Part shown: positions 18,201 through 26,292 of the stretch, one piece after another
How the letters are laid out: each line of letters begins with the position of its first letter
Numbering within the stretch: position 1 is the first letter of the stretch
Notes under the pieces: generated by a model
The model's input: only the letters and a program-made list of their open reading frames with translations
What the model was told of the DNA's origin: nothing
Databases searched by the model: none
NCBI GenBank assembly: GCA_942492205.1
Contig: CALODT010000001.1
Location: 2,046,001-2,110,000 of the forward strand
DNA length: 64,000 bases
Direction of reading: 5' to 3'
Source: UBA1847 sp942492205
GTDB taxonomy: Bacteria; Pseudomonadota; Gammaproteobacteria; Steroidobacterales; Woeseiaceae
Translations under genes and position numbers: made by a program

Positions 18201-18721
18201 TGTACACGGAGCTACTGGGCCGGGCGGTGGAGTCGTTGCGCGCTGGCGAAGAGCCCGACCTCGACGCCCCGTTGCACGCCGGCGTGGATATCAACCTGCA
18301 CGTTCCGGCGCTGCTTCCCGAGGACTACGTTCCGGATGTACATCTCAGGCTGATTCTCTACAAGCGTATTTCGGCCACAGAGACGGCCGAGGAGCTGCGC
18401 GAATTGCAGGTCGAATTGATTGATCGCTTCGGCCTGCTGCCGGACAGCGCCAGGAACCTGATGCGCATCGCCGCGATCAAGAAATCGGCCGCCGCACTCG
18501 GCATCGAGAAGATTGACGCCGCCGATCGGGGCGGCTATATCCTGTTTGGCTCACAAAGCAATATTGACCCTGTCGCGCTGGTCCAATTAGTGCAAAATGA
18601 CAGTCGCAAGTACCGTTTGCAGGGTTCGCATCGCTTGCAGGTGCGGGACGATCTGGCCGACCTGGAGTCGCGCTTCCGTGCGATCGAACGCCTGCTTGAG
18701 CTGCTTGCAGTCAAGAACTAG
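15263..18721 (+). CDS. mfd: Transcription-repair coupling factor Mfd
   Basis: DNA translocase that removes RNA polymerase stalled at lesions and recruits UvrA. 1152 residues, normal length: UvrB-like N-terminal module, RNA polymerase-interacting domain around 470-560 (VHEEYGVGRYLGL), helicase domain with Walker A GDVGFGKTEVALR (about 633-645), DEEH box VDEEHRFGVRQ (about 734), the TATPIPRTLNMAL motif, QLHQLRGRVGRS motif VI and a C-terminal TRCF domain. The predicted start is TTG with a weak GCGAG ahead. The csiV gene follows 12 bases after the stop, an arrangement seen in other gammaproteobacteria. Confidence 0.96.
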   Translation: MSNALLISGAATAAQPGAPGYWGRLIGASAALAVAELASTLDRPLLLLAEDPRHADQLEAEIRFFAGASLPVEHFVEWETLPWDSFSPHQDIVSQRLKVMAQLPTMRRGVVIAATSILQQRLPPVDYVAARALSLAEGQALERDDFTDTLVAAGYLRVPQVSEHGEFAVRGSLIDIFPMGTEVPIRIDFFGDEIESLRYFAPDTQLSGERTTSISVLPAREVPLDNDAIARFRDRYRERFEGQPGKSRVYRDVSDGIAHGGIEYFLPLFFDNSATLLDYIPDDCMVLAPHELPALLQQFWTEAAERYELSSLDPERPVLSVDETFVAPQQVLDDLRQYAEVRYAAQSLSESASTTNFATRLPPAMKIEARYEDAAAPLMQFLASFEGRVLFSTDSRGRREQLYDLLSGRGLDLARAESWQEFIGLEQRIGVAVAPLESGVLLPAAGIALISEQQLFGERTRTRRRRRKSDRDPETIIRQLNDLEPGSPVVHEEYGVGRYLGLITLEVGDITAEFLHLEYADGDKLYVPVHALDLISRYTGASPDNAPLHRLGSDQWDKAKRRAIKKIRDVAAELLDVYARRAARPGFSFHWPENEYRSFESGFPFELTEDQANTIDDVLEDLASDQAMDRIVCGDVGFGKTEVALRATFAAVHGGKQVAVLVPTTLLAQQHGQNFRDRLADWPIRVEVLSRFQSAKQVKDIVAGLRAGTVDVVIGTHRLLQHTRDFDNIGLVIVDEEHRFGVRQKEAIKSLRSEVDILTLTATPIPRTLNMALGGLREMSLITTPPAERLAVKTFVSEWNDVIIREACLREIKRGGQVYFIHNRVEDIGRVEQQLSKLVPEAKIRIGHGQMPERELEQVMLDFYHRRFNVLLCTTIVESGIDVPTANTIIINRADRFGLAQLHQLRGRVGRSHHRAYAYLMAPPRAVMTADAIKRLEAIDSLEDLGAGFTLATHDLEIRGAGELLGDTQSGQIQEIGFSLYTELLGRAVESLRAGEEPDLDAPLHAGVDINLHVPALLPEDYVPDVHLRLILYKRISATETAEELRELQVELIDRFGLLPDSARNLMRIAAIKKSAAALGIEKIDAADRGGYILFGSQSNIDPVALVQLVQNDSRKYRLQGSHRLQVRDDLADLESRFRAIERLLELLAVKN

Positions 18722-18733
18722 GAACTACGGATA

Positions 18734-19558
18734 ATGATGGCTCCAATACGGACTCTACTACTAGTGCTGCTCATGCAGCCGATGCTGGCGGCGGCGCAAG
18801 TCGGCGACCGAATCGCCGATGAACCTGAGCAACCGCGACGTTATACGGTTGAGGTAATCGTGTTTCGCTACGCGCAGGAGGTTGCGACCGGCAGCGAGAT
18901 CTTCCCGGCGGAGGTCATGGGCGTCGAGCAAATGGACGTCAATGACGAGTCTGTCGTGATCGACGGCGAGGTACTCGAAGAGATCCCGCCAGTGCCGCGC
19001 CGATACCGTGACATTGAATTCACGCGGCTCATGGACCACGAGTACACGATGGGCGAGATCATGGACAGGCTGCGGCGTCTCGATGTATACGAACCGATGA
19101 TGCACTTCGGCTGGACGCAGGCAACATGGCCGGACGAGGATACCCTGCCTATCGATCTGGACAGGATGGGCGCATTGCCAGCGGGCCTGACCGGCACGCT
19201 GCGGCTGTACCTCAGTCGCTACCTGCACCTCGTCGTTGACCTCGAGCTGGAGGGACCGACCATGTCCGCATCCTCGGGCAGCCGTTCCAGTCCCGTGCTG
19301 GACTACGGAGACTATCGTTCGCTGGAAGAGGAAGGATCGATTGATCAAGCCGGCTCGCGGGAACGCACGTACGACGGCGGAGCTCCGCAGCGAGTGCGCT
19401 ATCGCATCGAGGAGAATCGTATACTGCGTTCGGACGAGCTTCGCTACTTCGACCATCCTAAATTCGGCGTGCTCGCCAAAGTCACGCGTGTCGAAGACGA
19501 GCCCGAGGCAGCGCCTGAACCACCGGAATCCGAGCTACTCGGCTACCCGGCCCAGTAA
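18734..19558 (+). CDS. csiV: CsiV-family periplasmic protein
   Basis: 274-residue exported protein of the CsiV family, described in Shewanella as a peptidoglycan-binding partner of lipoprotein LpoA-related growth. A signal peptide (MMAPIRTLLLVLLMQPMLAAAQ) precedes RRYTVEVIVFRYAQE, the conserved family opening. A second block, GTLRLYLSRYLHLVVDLEL (about 155-173), is also typical. Its position immediately after mfd matches the family's usual context. The C-terminal tail is acidic and proline-rich. The last 24 bases overlap the tail of the convergent GGDEF gene. Confidence 0.85.
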   Translation: MMAPIRTLLLVLLMQPMLAAAQVGDRIADEPEQPRRYTVEVIVFRYAQEVATGSEIFPAEVMGVEQMDVNDESVVIDGEVLEEIPPVPRRYRDIEFTRLMDHEYTMGEIMDRLRRLDVYEPMMHFGWTQATWPDEDTLPIDLDRMGALPAGLTGTLRLYLSRYLHLVVDLELEGPTMSASSGSRSSPVLDYGDYRSLEEEGSIDQAGSRERTYDGGAPQRVRYRIEENRILRSDELRYFDHPKFGVLAKVTRVEDEPEAAPEPPESELLGYPAQ

Positions 19559-20434
19559 ATCCCGCAGGACTTCTCCGGCGGTCTGCTGCTCATCGCCGGC
19601 ATCGGCCACACAGACTTCATACGAAACCGTTACAAAGCGCGAAGACTTGGAGCGCGGGTGATGCAAGCCCAGTTCCCGCACCGCTGTCGCGATGCGCGCG
19701 GCGAAATCTCGCACACCGTCTTCATCGGATGAATGCGACAGCACAACGAAGCGAGCGCCGCCCGGTCGCGCCGCGACATCGCTGGCACGCCGCAAACAAC
19801 GCTTGATTGCCTGGCCGGCCCGCCGCAGACAGGAGTCCGCTGCGTGCCGGCCAAAAACGTCAACATACGCATCGAACTCATCGAGGATAAACAACACCAG
19901 TGACAGCTGGCTCTTCTCGCGCGAAGCGACCGCCCAATCGTGTTCGAGAACCTCGATGAAGGCACGCTCGTTCAACAGGCCCGTCACCGGGTCGTCCCGC
20001 GACAGGTCGCGAATGCGGCGTTTAGCCTTGAGGAGCGCATGATGCACCTCGGCACTTTCCGCCGGCCCACTGCCTGCACTGCTGCGCCAGTAAGCCGCGT
20101 AGAAGCGCGCGGACTCCTCCTCAGGCAGCAACAGCGGTTTGATCACAAGCAGATACTCGCGCCCGTTGACCTCAACCGGAAAACTCGTCTCCTGCTGCGC
20201 GCGCACGGATTCGCTGACTTCGATTGCAATCTCGCGCCCGGCGATCCCCTCGACGACATCGGCGAATGGCTGTGAGAGTCCGTGTTCGCCGCCAATCCGA
20301 TCGAACGACGGGTTGGTCAGTACAACCGGCCAATCCGATTGGTCGATACGCGCTACCAGCAGTGGCTCGGTGGTTGCTGTAATGACCTGCTCGAGAATCT
20401 GCTTGTTCGGCGACTTCATTGATCTTTGGCTCAC
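19535..20434 (-). CDS. Degenerate GGDEF protein with retained I-site
   Basis: 299 residues. Residues about 12-115 look like a PAS-type sensor region (PLLVARIDQ, VVLTNPSFDRIGG). The GGDEF domain begins at RDDPVTGLLNERAF (about 146-159). The catalytic GGDEF is replaced by GGARF (about 225-229), losing metal and catalytic acids, so cyclase activity is unlikely. The RxxD inhibitory site survives as RASD (216-219), five residues before GG, so c-di-GMP binding is plausible. The GTG start overlaps the stop of the nucleoside phosphorylase gene by 4 bases and has AGGA upstream, indicating coupling. Tail-to-tail overlap with csiV. A receptor role is inference. Confidence 0.85.
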   Translation of the reverse strand: MSQRSMKSPNKQILEQVITATTEPLLVARIDQSDWPVVLTNPSFDRIGGEHGLSQPFADVVEGIAGREIAIEVSESVRAQQETSFPVEVNGREYLLVIKPLLLPEEESARFYAAYWRSSAGSGPAESAEVHHALLKAKRRIRDLSRDDPVTGLLNERAFIEVLEHDWAVASREKSQLSLVLFILDEFDAYVDVFGRHAADSCLRRAGQAIKRCLRRASDVAARPGGARFVVLSHSSDEDGVRDFAARIATAVRELGLHHPRSKSSRFVTVSYEVCVADAGDEQQTAGEVLRDLLGRVAE

Positions 20435-21171
20435 AGCGTCCTGAAAAACTCTCGAAGCAGACTCATCGTAACGGCATTGGCCGCTAACGTATTTGCTTGC
20501 ACGTCCTGGTGAATCGGTGTCTCGCCGCGACCGGCAGCCCGGTTAACGATCATCGCCAGGCAAGCGTAGGCGAGATCAAGCTCCAGCGCGAGTGATGCCT
20601 CTGGCATGGCGGTCATGCCGACGTAGTCGGCACCGTCCTTATCAAGTCGATCGATTTCCGCCGCCGATTCCAGCCGCGGGCCTTGCGTCGCCGCATACAC
20701 CCCACCATCGTAGCAGTCGATGCCCGCCGTTTCGGCAGACGCGAGCAGACGAGCGCGGGTCTTTTGGGAGAAAGGCTCGGTGAAATCGATATGCTCGACC
20801 CGGCCGTCTGCCCCATCGAATATCGTGTGTTCGCGGCCCCAGGTATAGTCGAGCACCTGGTCCGGAAGCGCGACCTGGCCGCCTTCCCGGACCCCGGAAA
20901 TCACGCCGACCGTGTTCAGGGCGATGACGCTCTCGGCGCCCGCCGCTTTCAATGCTGCGAGGTTGGCGCGATAGTTGATTGCGTGCGGCGGGACAGAATG
21001 GTCATCGCCATGTCGCCGCAGAGTCAGGACGGCGCAGCCCTCGAACTCGATGGAATGTATGGCCGCCGACGGATTCCCGAAACGCGTTTTGGCAAGCTGG
21101 CCGCCGCCCTCACCGACCAACGTTGGGAAACCACTGCCGATGATAAGAGCGTATTTTCGAGGTTTGGTCAT
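20431..21171 (-). CDS. mtnP: S-methyl-5'-thioinosine/thioadenosine phosphorylase
   Basis: Phosphorolyses the methylthio-nucleoside by-product of polyamine and quorum-signal synthesis. 246 residues, PNP/UDP phosphorylase family 2: IGSGF at the N terminus (phosphate loop), RHGDDHSVPPHAINYRAN (about 53-70, the RHG...H..NYRAN signature), NTVGVISG, GVYAATQGPRLESAAEI (about 158-174) and DYVGMTAMPEASLALEL. Pseudomonas has a deaminated-substrate version (MTIP) beside nagZ, and the same neighbour here favours that activity. Substrate preference is inferred from context. Confidence 0.9.
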   Translation of the reverse strand: MTKPRKYALIIGSGFPTLVGEGGGQLAKTRFGNPSAAIHSIEFEGCAVLTLRRHGDDHSVPPHAINYRANLAALKAAGAESVIALNTVGVISGVREGGQVALPDQVLDYTWGREHTIFDGADGRVEHIDFTEPFSQKTRARLLASAETAGIDCYDGGVYAATQGPRLESAAEIDRLDKDGADYVGMTAMPEASLALELDLAYACLAMIVNRAAGRGETPIHQDVQANTLAANAVTMSLLREFFRTL

Positions 21172-21183
21172 CGGCTGCTCGGG

Positions 21184-22230
21184 TCAGGCATCCAGGTGCA
21201 GCTCTGGGCGCTCGCTCCAGCGGGCAAACCGCTTGTTGATCGACACCCACTCGTCGCTGGCCAGCAGGGTCTCGCGCATTGGATGCCCGGTACCGTGCAG
21301 CCGCGCGAGGCGAACCAGCGATAGCGGGTTGGAATAGCCGGCCAGCGCTTCCACCGCCTGCTGTGCTGCATCCCGGTCATTGCAGACGAGGATCATGTCG
21401 CACCCGGCATCGAGTGCCAGACGCGATCGTGCCGCCATGGAGCCATAATCACGCGTCGCTTTCATGCTGAGATCATCACAGAATACCGCACCGCCGAAGC
21501 CGAGCCGGGAACGCAGTTCACGTTGTATCCAATATTCCGAGAATCCCGCAGGCATCGGGTCTATCTGTTTGTAGACAATGTGCGCCAGCATGACGCCCGC
21601 CAGCGCGCCGTTGCCAACGAGTCGCTCATAGGGCCGCATGTCGTCAAGCACCAGGCCGTAGTCTCGCCGGTCGGTCGGCAGTTTCAGGTGCGAATCCGCA
21701 ATAACGGCGCCGTGGCCTGGAAAGTGTTTGCCGACAGCCGCCATACCGGCATTGCGCAAGCCGCGCGCAAACGAGCCAGCCAGTTCAGCCACCGCATCGG
21801 GTTTCGTGTGAAACGCGCGGTTGCCGATGATTTCACTCACACCCCAGTCAAGATCGAGGCAGGGAGCGAAACTGAGGTCGATTCCAACCGAGCGCAGCTC
21901 AGAGCCGATCATCCAGCCGGCCTGGCGGGCGGCCAGCAGGCCGGACTCGCTGTCACGATCGAACTCGCGGCCAATTCGGCGCATTGGCGGAATGGCAGTG
22001 AAGCCGTCACGGAAACGCTGCACGCGACCGCCCTCATGATCGACAGCAATCAGCAAGGGCGGGCTGCGCAGCGCGCGGATATCCTGCACCAGGTCCGCCA
22101 CCTGCTCCACGGATTCGAAGTTCCGTGTAAACAAAATCACGCCGCCGACAGCCGGTTCGCGCAGCAAATCCCTGTCAGCCGGACTCAGATGAAGTCCGTC
22201 TATGTCCAGCATCACCGGGCCTAATGACAT
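21184..22230 (-). CDS. nagZ: Beta-N-acetylhexosaminidase NagZ
   Basis: Cytoplasmic glycoside hydrolase family 3 enzyme that cleaves GlcNAc from anhydro-muropeptides in cell-wall recycling. About 348 residues. KHFPGHGAVIADSH (about 162-175) is the diagnostic NagZ loop with its catalytic His, and FCDDLSMKA (about 247) carries the nucleophile Asp. ATG at 22230 gives the family's usual MSLGPVMLDI and has GAGG 8 bases upstream; a GTG at 22257 overlapping the rlmD stop by 4 bases is the alternative. It sits between rlmD and the nucleoside phosphorylase. Confidence 0.95.
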   Translation of the reverse strand: MSLGPVMLDIDGLHLSPADRDLLREPAVGGVILFTRNFESVEQVADLVQDIRALRSPPLLIAVDHEGGRVQRFRDGFTAIPPMRRIGREFDRDSESGLLAARQAGWMIGSELRSVGIDLSFAPCLDLDWGVSEIIGNRAFHTKPDAVAELAGSFARGLRNAGMAAVGKHFPGHGAVIADSHLKLPTDRRDYGLVLDDMRPYERLVGNGALAGVMLAHIVYKQIDPMPAGFSEYWIQRELRSRLGFGGAVFCDDLSMKATRDYGSMAARSRLALDAGCDMILVCNDRDAAQQAVEALAGYSNPLSLVRLARLHGTGHPMRETLLASDEWVSINKRFARWSERPELHLDA

Positions 22231-22253
22231 CCGCAGTGCCTCTGAGGTCGCCG

Positions 22254-23570
22254 TCACGACTTGCTAAAGATACCGATGGATTCTACATGGGCTGTGTGCG
22301 GGAACATATCGATGATACCGGCTGCCTCCAGCCGATAGCCTTGCTCGTGCACCAGCGTTGCGGCATCCCTCGCAAGCGTGCCTGGATGACAGGATACATA
22401 CACGATCTTCTGTGGCGCCAGCAGATGCATTCGGCTGACAACCTCGGCCGCGCCGCTGCGCGCCGGGTCGAGCAACAGTCGATCGCACCCGGACTTTACC
22501 CAGGACTCGCTGCCGTCAATCTTGCCGAGATCCGCAACGCGGAAATCGACGTTCTCCAGGCCATTGCGGCGAGCGTTTTCCGACGCCCGCGCTACAAGGC
22601 TCGCTTCGCCTTCAACACCGAGGACATGACCTGCCCGGCGCGCGAGCGGCAGCGAGAAATTACCAATGCCGCAATAGAGATCAAGAACGCGATCGTCAGG
22701 ACCGCATTGCAAGTGTTGCAGCGCAAAACTCACCATGCGTTCGTTGATCTCACCATTGACCTGGACGAAATCGATCGGCTCAAAAGCGATCTTGATATCG
22801 AATTCGGGCAGCGAATAGTAAAGCGCGTCGGCTGCAGAGGGATGCAGTAGCGCAACCGAATCAAGGCCACCGGGTTGCAGGTAGACGCGGATACCATGCC
22901 TATGCCCGAACGCGATCAGCTGCGCCGTATCGGCCTCGGTCGGCGCGTCGAGTACCCGGAAAACAAGCGCTACATCGTTATCCGCCACAGCCACTTCGAT
23001 CTGCGGCAGGCGGGCCCGGATTGACAGCCGACCGACCAGGTCACTCAGGTCATCGAGCATTCCATCCACCGGCTCGGCGAGGACCTCGCAGCGGTGCATG
23101 TCGGTAATGAACGGTGCATGCCGCTCACGAAACCCGACCAGCGTACGCCCTTTCGCAGGCACGTGCTTGACGGCCAGCCGTGCACGACGCCGGTAGTTCC
23201 ATTCACGGCCGGTCATGGGTGGCAGCCACTCGACGGCTTCGACGCGCCCGATTCGCTCGAGGTTGTCCCTGAGCGTCTGCTCCTTGATGTCACGCTGCTG
23301 CGCGGGTGTGACATGTTGCAGTGCGCAACCGCCGCAGCGGCCGAAGGCCTCACAGCGCGCCTCTATGCGATCGGCCGATACCTCGATGATCTCGAGTAAC
23401 TCACATTCATCGTACTTCCGGTGGGACTTGCGGCGGATGAATTTCACCGTTTCGCCGAGCAGCGCACCGGCCACGAACGCCTTCTTGCCATCGAGGCTCG
23501 CAATTCCTTTGCCGTCGTGGGTAACCGCTTGAATTGCCGCCGTCTCCGGCTCGCGTCGTCGCCTCGCCAT
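22254..23570 (-). CDS. rlmD: 23S rRNA (uracil-5)-methyltransferase RlmD
   Basis: Iron-sulfur SAM-dependent enzyme that methylates U1939 of 23S rRNA. 438 residues: N-terminal TRAM domain (IQAVTHDGKGIASLDGKKAFVAGALLGE), 4Fe-4S cysteines in CEAFGRCGGCALQH (about 73-86), SAM site LDLYCGIGNFSLPLA (about 294), and motif YVSCHPGTLARDA (about 390) carrying the catalytic cysteine. The usual SCNP appears here as SCHP. Adjacent nagZ start overlaps or follows its stop. Confidence 0.94.
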   Translation of the reverse strand: MARRRREPETAAIQAVTHDGKGIASLDGKKAFVAGALLGETVKFIRRKSHRKYDECELLEIIEVSADRIEARCEAFGRCGGCALQHVTPAQQRDIKEQTLRDNLERIGRVEAVEWLPPMTGREWNYRRRARLAVKHVPAKGRTLVGFRERHAPFITDMHRCEVLAEPVDGMLDDLSDLVGRLSIRARLPQIEVAVADNDVALVFRVLDAPTEADTAQLIAFGHRHGIRVYLQPGGLDSVALLHPSAADALYYSLPEFDIKIAFEPIDFVQVNGEINERMVSFALQHLQCGPDDRVLDLYCGIGNFSLPLARRAGHVLGVEGEASLVARASENARRNGLENVDFRVADLGKIDGSESWVKSGCDRLLLDPARSGAAEVVSRMHLLAPQKIVYVSCHPGTLARDAATLVHEQGYRLEAAGIIDMFPHTAHVESIGIFSKS

Positions 23571-23578
23571 TGCTTGTG

Positions 23579-24349
23579 CTACTCGGTCCAGGCCGCGAGA
23601 AAGACGTTCAAGTGCTCCTGGTCCATCTGCGCCAGCGTGCTGCGCACGAGCGCGAACTCACGCTCGAGGTCCTTCTCATCAAGATTGCCGCGCATGAACT
23701 CGAAGCGCAGGTAGACGAGCCAGGTATTGAGTACGTCGGTTTCACAATAGTCGCGGATTTCCCTGATCCCGCCATCGCGGTAGGTATCCCACACCTTGTC
23801 GCCGCTCATACCGAGTTTGCCCGGAAACCCCAGCATGGTCGCTATCTGATCCAGGCTGGCGCGAGCCCTGGGCTGAAAACCCGCCATCACATCCATCAGG
23901 TCTACGTGGCGCCAGTGAAATCGGCTCAGGTAGTTGTTCCACTTGAAGTCGCGGTCGCCCTCGCCCATCTCCCAGTAGCGCGCAGCGCGAATACCGTTCT
24001 TCAGCGCACGATAATGCAACACCGGGAGATCGAAACCGCCGCCATTCCAGGACACGAGATCAGGCGTATAGCGTTCGATGCCATCGAAAAAACGTTGCAC
24101 GAGTTCGGCTTCATCGGCGTCTTCGTCGCCGAGGCTCCAGACCTTGAACGTATCTGCCGTGCGGAACGTCACCGAGATTGCAACGATACGATGCTGGTGC
24201 AGCGGCAGGAAATCGGTGCCGGCCGCCTGCTGCCGCTTGAACAGCATGGCCGTCGCCACGTCCTCGTCGGAGAGTCCGTCCAGCTCCCAGTAACGGCGCC
24301 CGAACTCGACGTCGGGAACAGTTTCAATGTCAAATGAAAAGCAGTGCAT
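23579..24349 (-). CDS. Predicted 3'-5' exonuclease (PolB-type, DNA_pol_B_exo2)
   Basis: 256-residue stand-alone DnaQ-fold exonuclease. FDIETVPD (about 5-12) holds the first metal acids, LVSWNGGGFDLPVLHYRAL (about 100-118) is the Exo II region, and IRDYCETDVLNTWLVYLRF (about 197-215) is the Exo III YCETD motif. All three are intact, so it should be active. The physiological role of this family is not defined. ATG at 24349 is preferred to the upstream TTG (24361), which has AGGG directly against it. It precedes rlmD by 8 bases. Confidence 0.88.
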   Translation of the reverse strand: MHCFSFDIETVPDVEFGRRYWELDGLSDEDVATAMLFKRQQAAGTDFLPLHQHRIVAISVTFRTADTFKVWSLGDEDADEAELVQRFFDGIERYTPDLVSWNGGGFDLPVLHYRALKNGIRAARYWEMGEGDRDFKWNNYLSRFHWRHVDLMDVMAGFQPRARASLDQIATMLGFPGKLGMSGDKVWDTYRDGGIREIRDYCETDVLNTWLVYLRFEFMRGNLDEKDLEREFALVRSTLAQMDQEHLNVFLAAWTE

Positions 24350-24379
24350 AAACGTTCGCAACCCTGTTGATGAAATCGT

Positions 24380-24778
24380 TCAATGTTGCGGCCCGGCGGC
24401 CGCCGTCTCGACAACCGCAAATGCGACGACGAGCCCGGCATCGTCAGTAAGACTGACGTGCCCTCCGCCAATACCCAGTCTGTCGCAGACGCGCTTGCCG
24501 CGCTCCGACCAGCTTACGATCGGGCGCCCCCAGTCGTTGTTGAGTATACCGACATCACGCAGCCATACGCCGTGAGCAAACCCGGTGCCCATCGCCTTGA
24601 CGGTTGCCTCCTTACCGGCAAATCGCATAGCAAGAAAGCGCACTGGCTGCTTGCTGCGGCGAAACAGTTCGATTTCTTCAGCCATGAGAATGCGTGCAAC
24701 GAAATGCTCGCCAAACCTGTCGTAGGTGGCCTGTATGCGGGACAGCTCTACAATGTCGGTGCCAACGCCGAAAATCAC
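24380..24778 (-). CDS. acpS: Holo-[acyl-carrier-protein] synthase
   Basis: Transfers phosphopantetheine from CoA to acyl carrier protein. 132 residues, normal size. GVGTDIVELSRI (about 4-15) has the metal-binding Asp, and MRFAGKEATVKAMGTGF (about 51-67) the second signature with its Glu. Seven bases downstream of pdxJ, which is the standard pdxJ-acpS pairing. The exonuclease gene follows after 30 bases. Confidence 0.95.
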   Translation of the reverse strand: MIFGVGTDIVELSRIQATYDRFGEHFVARILMAEEIELFRRSKQPVRFLAMRFAGKEATVKAMGTGFAHGVWLRDVGILNNDWGRPIVSWSERGKRVCDRLGIGGGHVSLTDDAGLVVAFAVVETAAAGPQH

Positions 24779-24785
24779 GCTGCGC

Positions 24786-25526
24786 TCACCCTTCCCGCGC
24801 CTCGAGCATGCGTCGTTTCATTTCGCTGACCGCTATCCCCAGGCCATCGAACACGGCTCGCGCAACGATGGCATGTCCGATATTCAGCTCCACCACTTGT
24901 TCGATGCGCGCTATCGGCGCGACATTGTGATAGTTCAGCCCGTGTCCCGCGTTGATGACGAGTCCAAGGTCGCTGCCGTAACGCGCGGCCTCCTCAATTC
25001 GACGGAGCTCGGCCCGCTGCTCCTCACCCCCGGTTTCCGCGTAACGACCCGTATGCAGCTCAACCACCGGCGCCGACACCGCAGCCGCCGCATCGAGTTG
25101 CCCGTAATCCGGGTCGATGAACAGAGAAACGCGTATGCCGGCCTCGGCAAGCGTTGCGCAGGCATCACGAATCTTGTCCTGCTGCCCCCTGACATCCAGC
25201 CCCCCTTCCGTCGTGAGCTCCTGGCGCTTCTCGGGAACGAGACAGCAGTCCGTCGGTTTCACTTCAGCAGCGATGCGCAGCATCTCGTCGGTGACCGCCA
25301 TCTCGAGGTTCATGTGCGTCTGCATCACCGCCTTGATGGCATCGAGGTCACTGTCCTGGATGTGTCGCCGATCTTCCCGAAGGTGGACGGTAATGCTGTC
25401 AGCGCCCGCCCGCTCAACGAAAGTCACCGCTTCTGCCGGACTCGGGTACGTCGTGCCGCGGACTTCACGCAGCGTCGCCACGTGATCGATGTTGACGCCG
25501 AGGAAAATGGGTGGTCGTTCAGTCAC
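24786..25526 (-). CDS. pdxJ: Pyridoxine 5'-phosphate synthase
   Basis: Condenses deoxyxylulose phosphate with aminoacetone phosphate to make vitamin B6. About 246 residues, TIM barrel. LGVNIDHVATLREVRG is the N-terminal signature, ITVHLREDRRHI the phosphate and substrate region, and NLEMAVTDEM follows. GTG at 25526 gives the family N terminus and overlaps the recO stop by 8 bases; a TTG at 25556 would add ten residues. Cluster rnc-era-recO-pdxJ-acpS is conserved in gammaproteobacteria. Confidence 0.94.
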   Translation of the reverse strand: MTERPPIFLGVNIDHVATLREVRGTTYPSPAEAVTFVERAGADSITVHLREDRRHIQDSDLDAIKAVMQTHMNLEMAVTDEMLRIAAEVKPTDCCLVPEKRQELTTEGGLDVRGQQDKIRDACATLAEAGIRVSLFIDPDYGQLDAAAAVSAPVVELHTGRYAETGGEEQRAELRRIEEAARYGSDLGLVINAGHGLNYHNVAPIARIEQVVELNIGHAIVARAVFDGLGIAVSEMKRRMLEAREG

Positions 25527-26277
25527 TTTCGCTGGTCCGATTGTCAGGAGCCGCAAGTCTACTCCGATGCAGGTCCATGAGCACCTTGCGGCTTTTCAGT
25601 TCTTTACCGCCGAGATGGTAATTGATCACCTGTCGCAGCAATCGATTGGCAGCACGCAAAGTCTCCGCATTATCGAACTCCTGGGCCTGGATCGACCGCA
25701 GCAGATCGCCTCTGAAGACCATCTGCCCCTCCGAGCGAGCAACCGGCACAGGGCCTTGCTCGATGCGGTATTCGTAATATCGCTGCGGCTCCAGTGCCGC
25801 GTCCGACGCGGCGTCCGCTGCGAAACTCGGCGCATACCCCAGCAGGCTCAGCAGCTCGAGTTCAAAAGAACGCAGGCATGTGGCCACCTCCTGACCCGAC
25901 CCGAGGCGCGCAACAACTTCTGCGTACAGTGCAAAGATCTCGGGCTGCGGGTCGTGACGGTGCAGAAAGTGCAGCAGGAGTTCATTGACATAGAATGCGG
26001 CCAGCATGGCATCGCCGCGGATGCCTGTCGGCCGGCCGGCGGCTTCGGCGCCGGTGAGCGTACCCAGATCGCCACGCGCAACCCAGGATACGCTGAGCGG
26101 CAGAAATGGCCGCAGCACACCGGCGAGTCGCGATTTGGCGCTGCGACTGCCGCGTGCAACCAGCGCGATCTTGCCATGATCACGCGTGACCAGATCGAGA
26201 ATCTGGCTCGTATCCCGGAACGGTCGATGATGCAGCAGGTAGGCCGGCTGCTGCTGAATTCGACGCGCAGCCGTCAC
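25519..26277 (-). CDS. recO: DNA repair protein RecO
   Basis: Mediator that loads RecA on gapped DNA with RecR. 252 residues: N-terminal OB fold (PAYLLHHRPFRDTSQILDLVTRDHGKIALVARGSRSAKSRL), helical middle with YVNELLLHFLHRHDP, and a C terminus without clear zinc cysteines. The GTG start lies 15 bases after the era stop. Its last codons overlap the start of pdxJ. Function inferred from the strong N-terminal match and operon position. Confidence 0.93.
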   Translation of the reverse strand: MTAARRIQQQPAYLLHHRPFRDTSQILDLVTRDHGKIALVARGSRSAKSRLAGVLRPFLPLSVSWVARGDLGTLTGAEAAGRPTGIRGDAMLAAFYVNELLLHFLHRHDPQPEIFALYAEVVARLGSGQEVATCLRSFELELLSLLGYAPSFAADAASDAALEPQRYYEYRIEQGPVPVARSEGQMVFRGDLLRSIQAQEFDNAETLRAANRLLRQVINYHLGGKELKSRKVLMDLHRSRLAAPDNRTSESD

Positions 26278-26292
26278 CGCGACAGGACTTCT

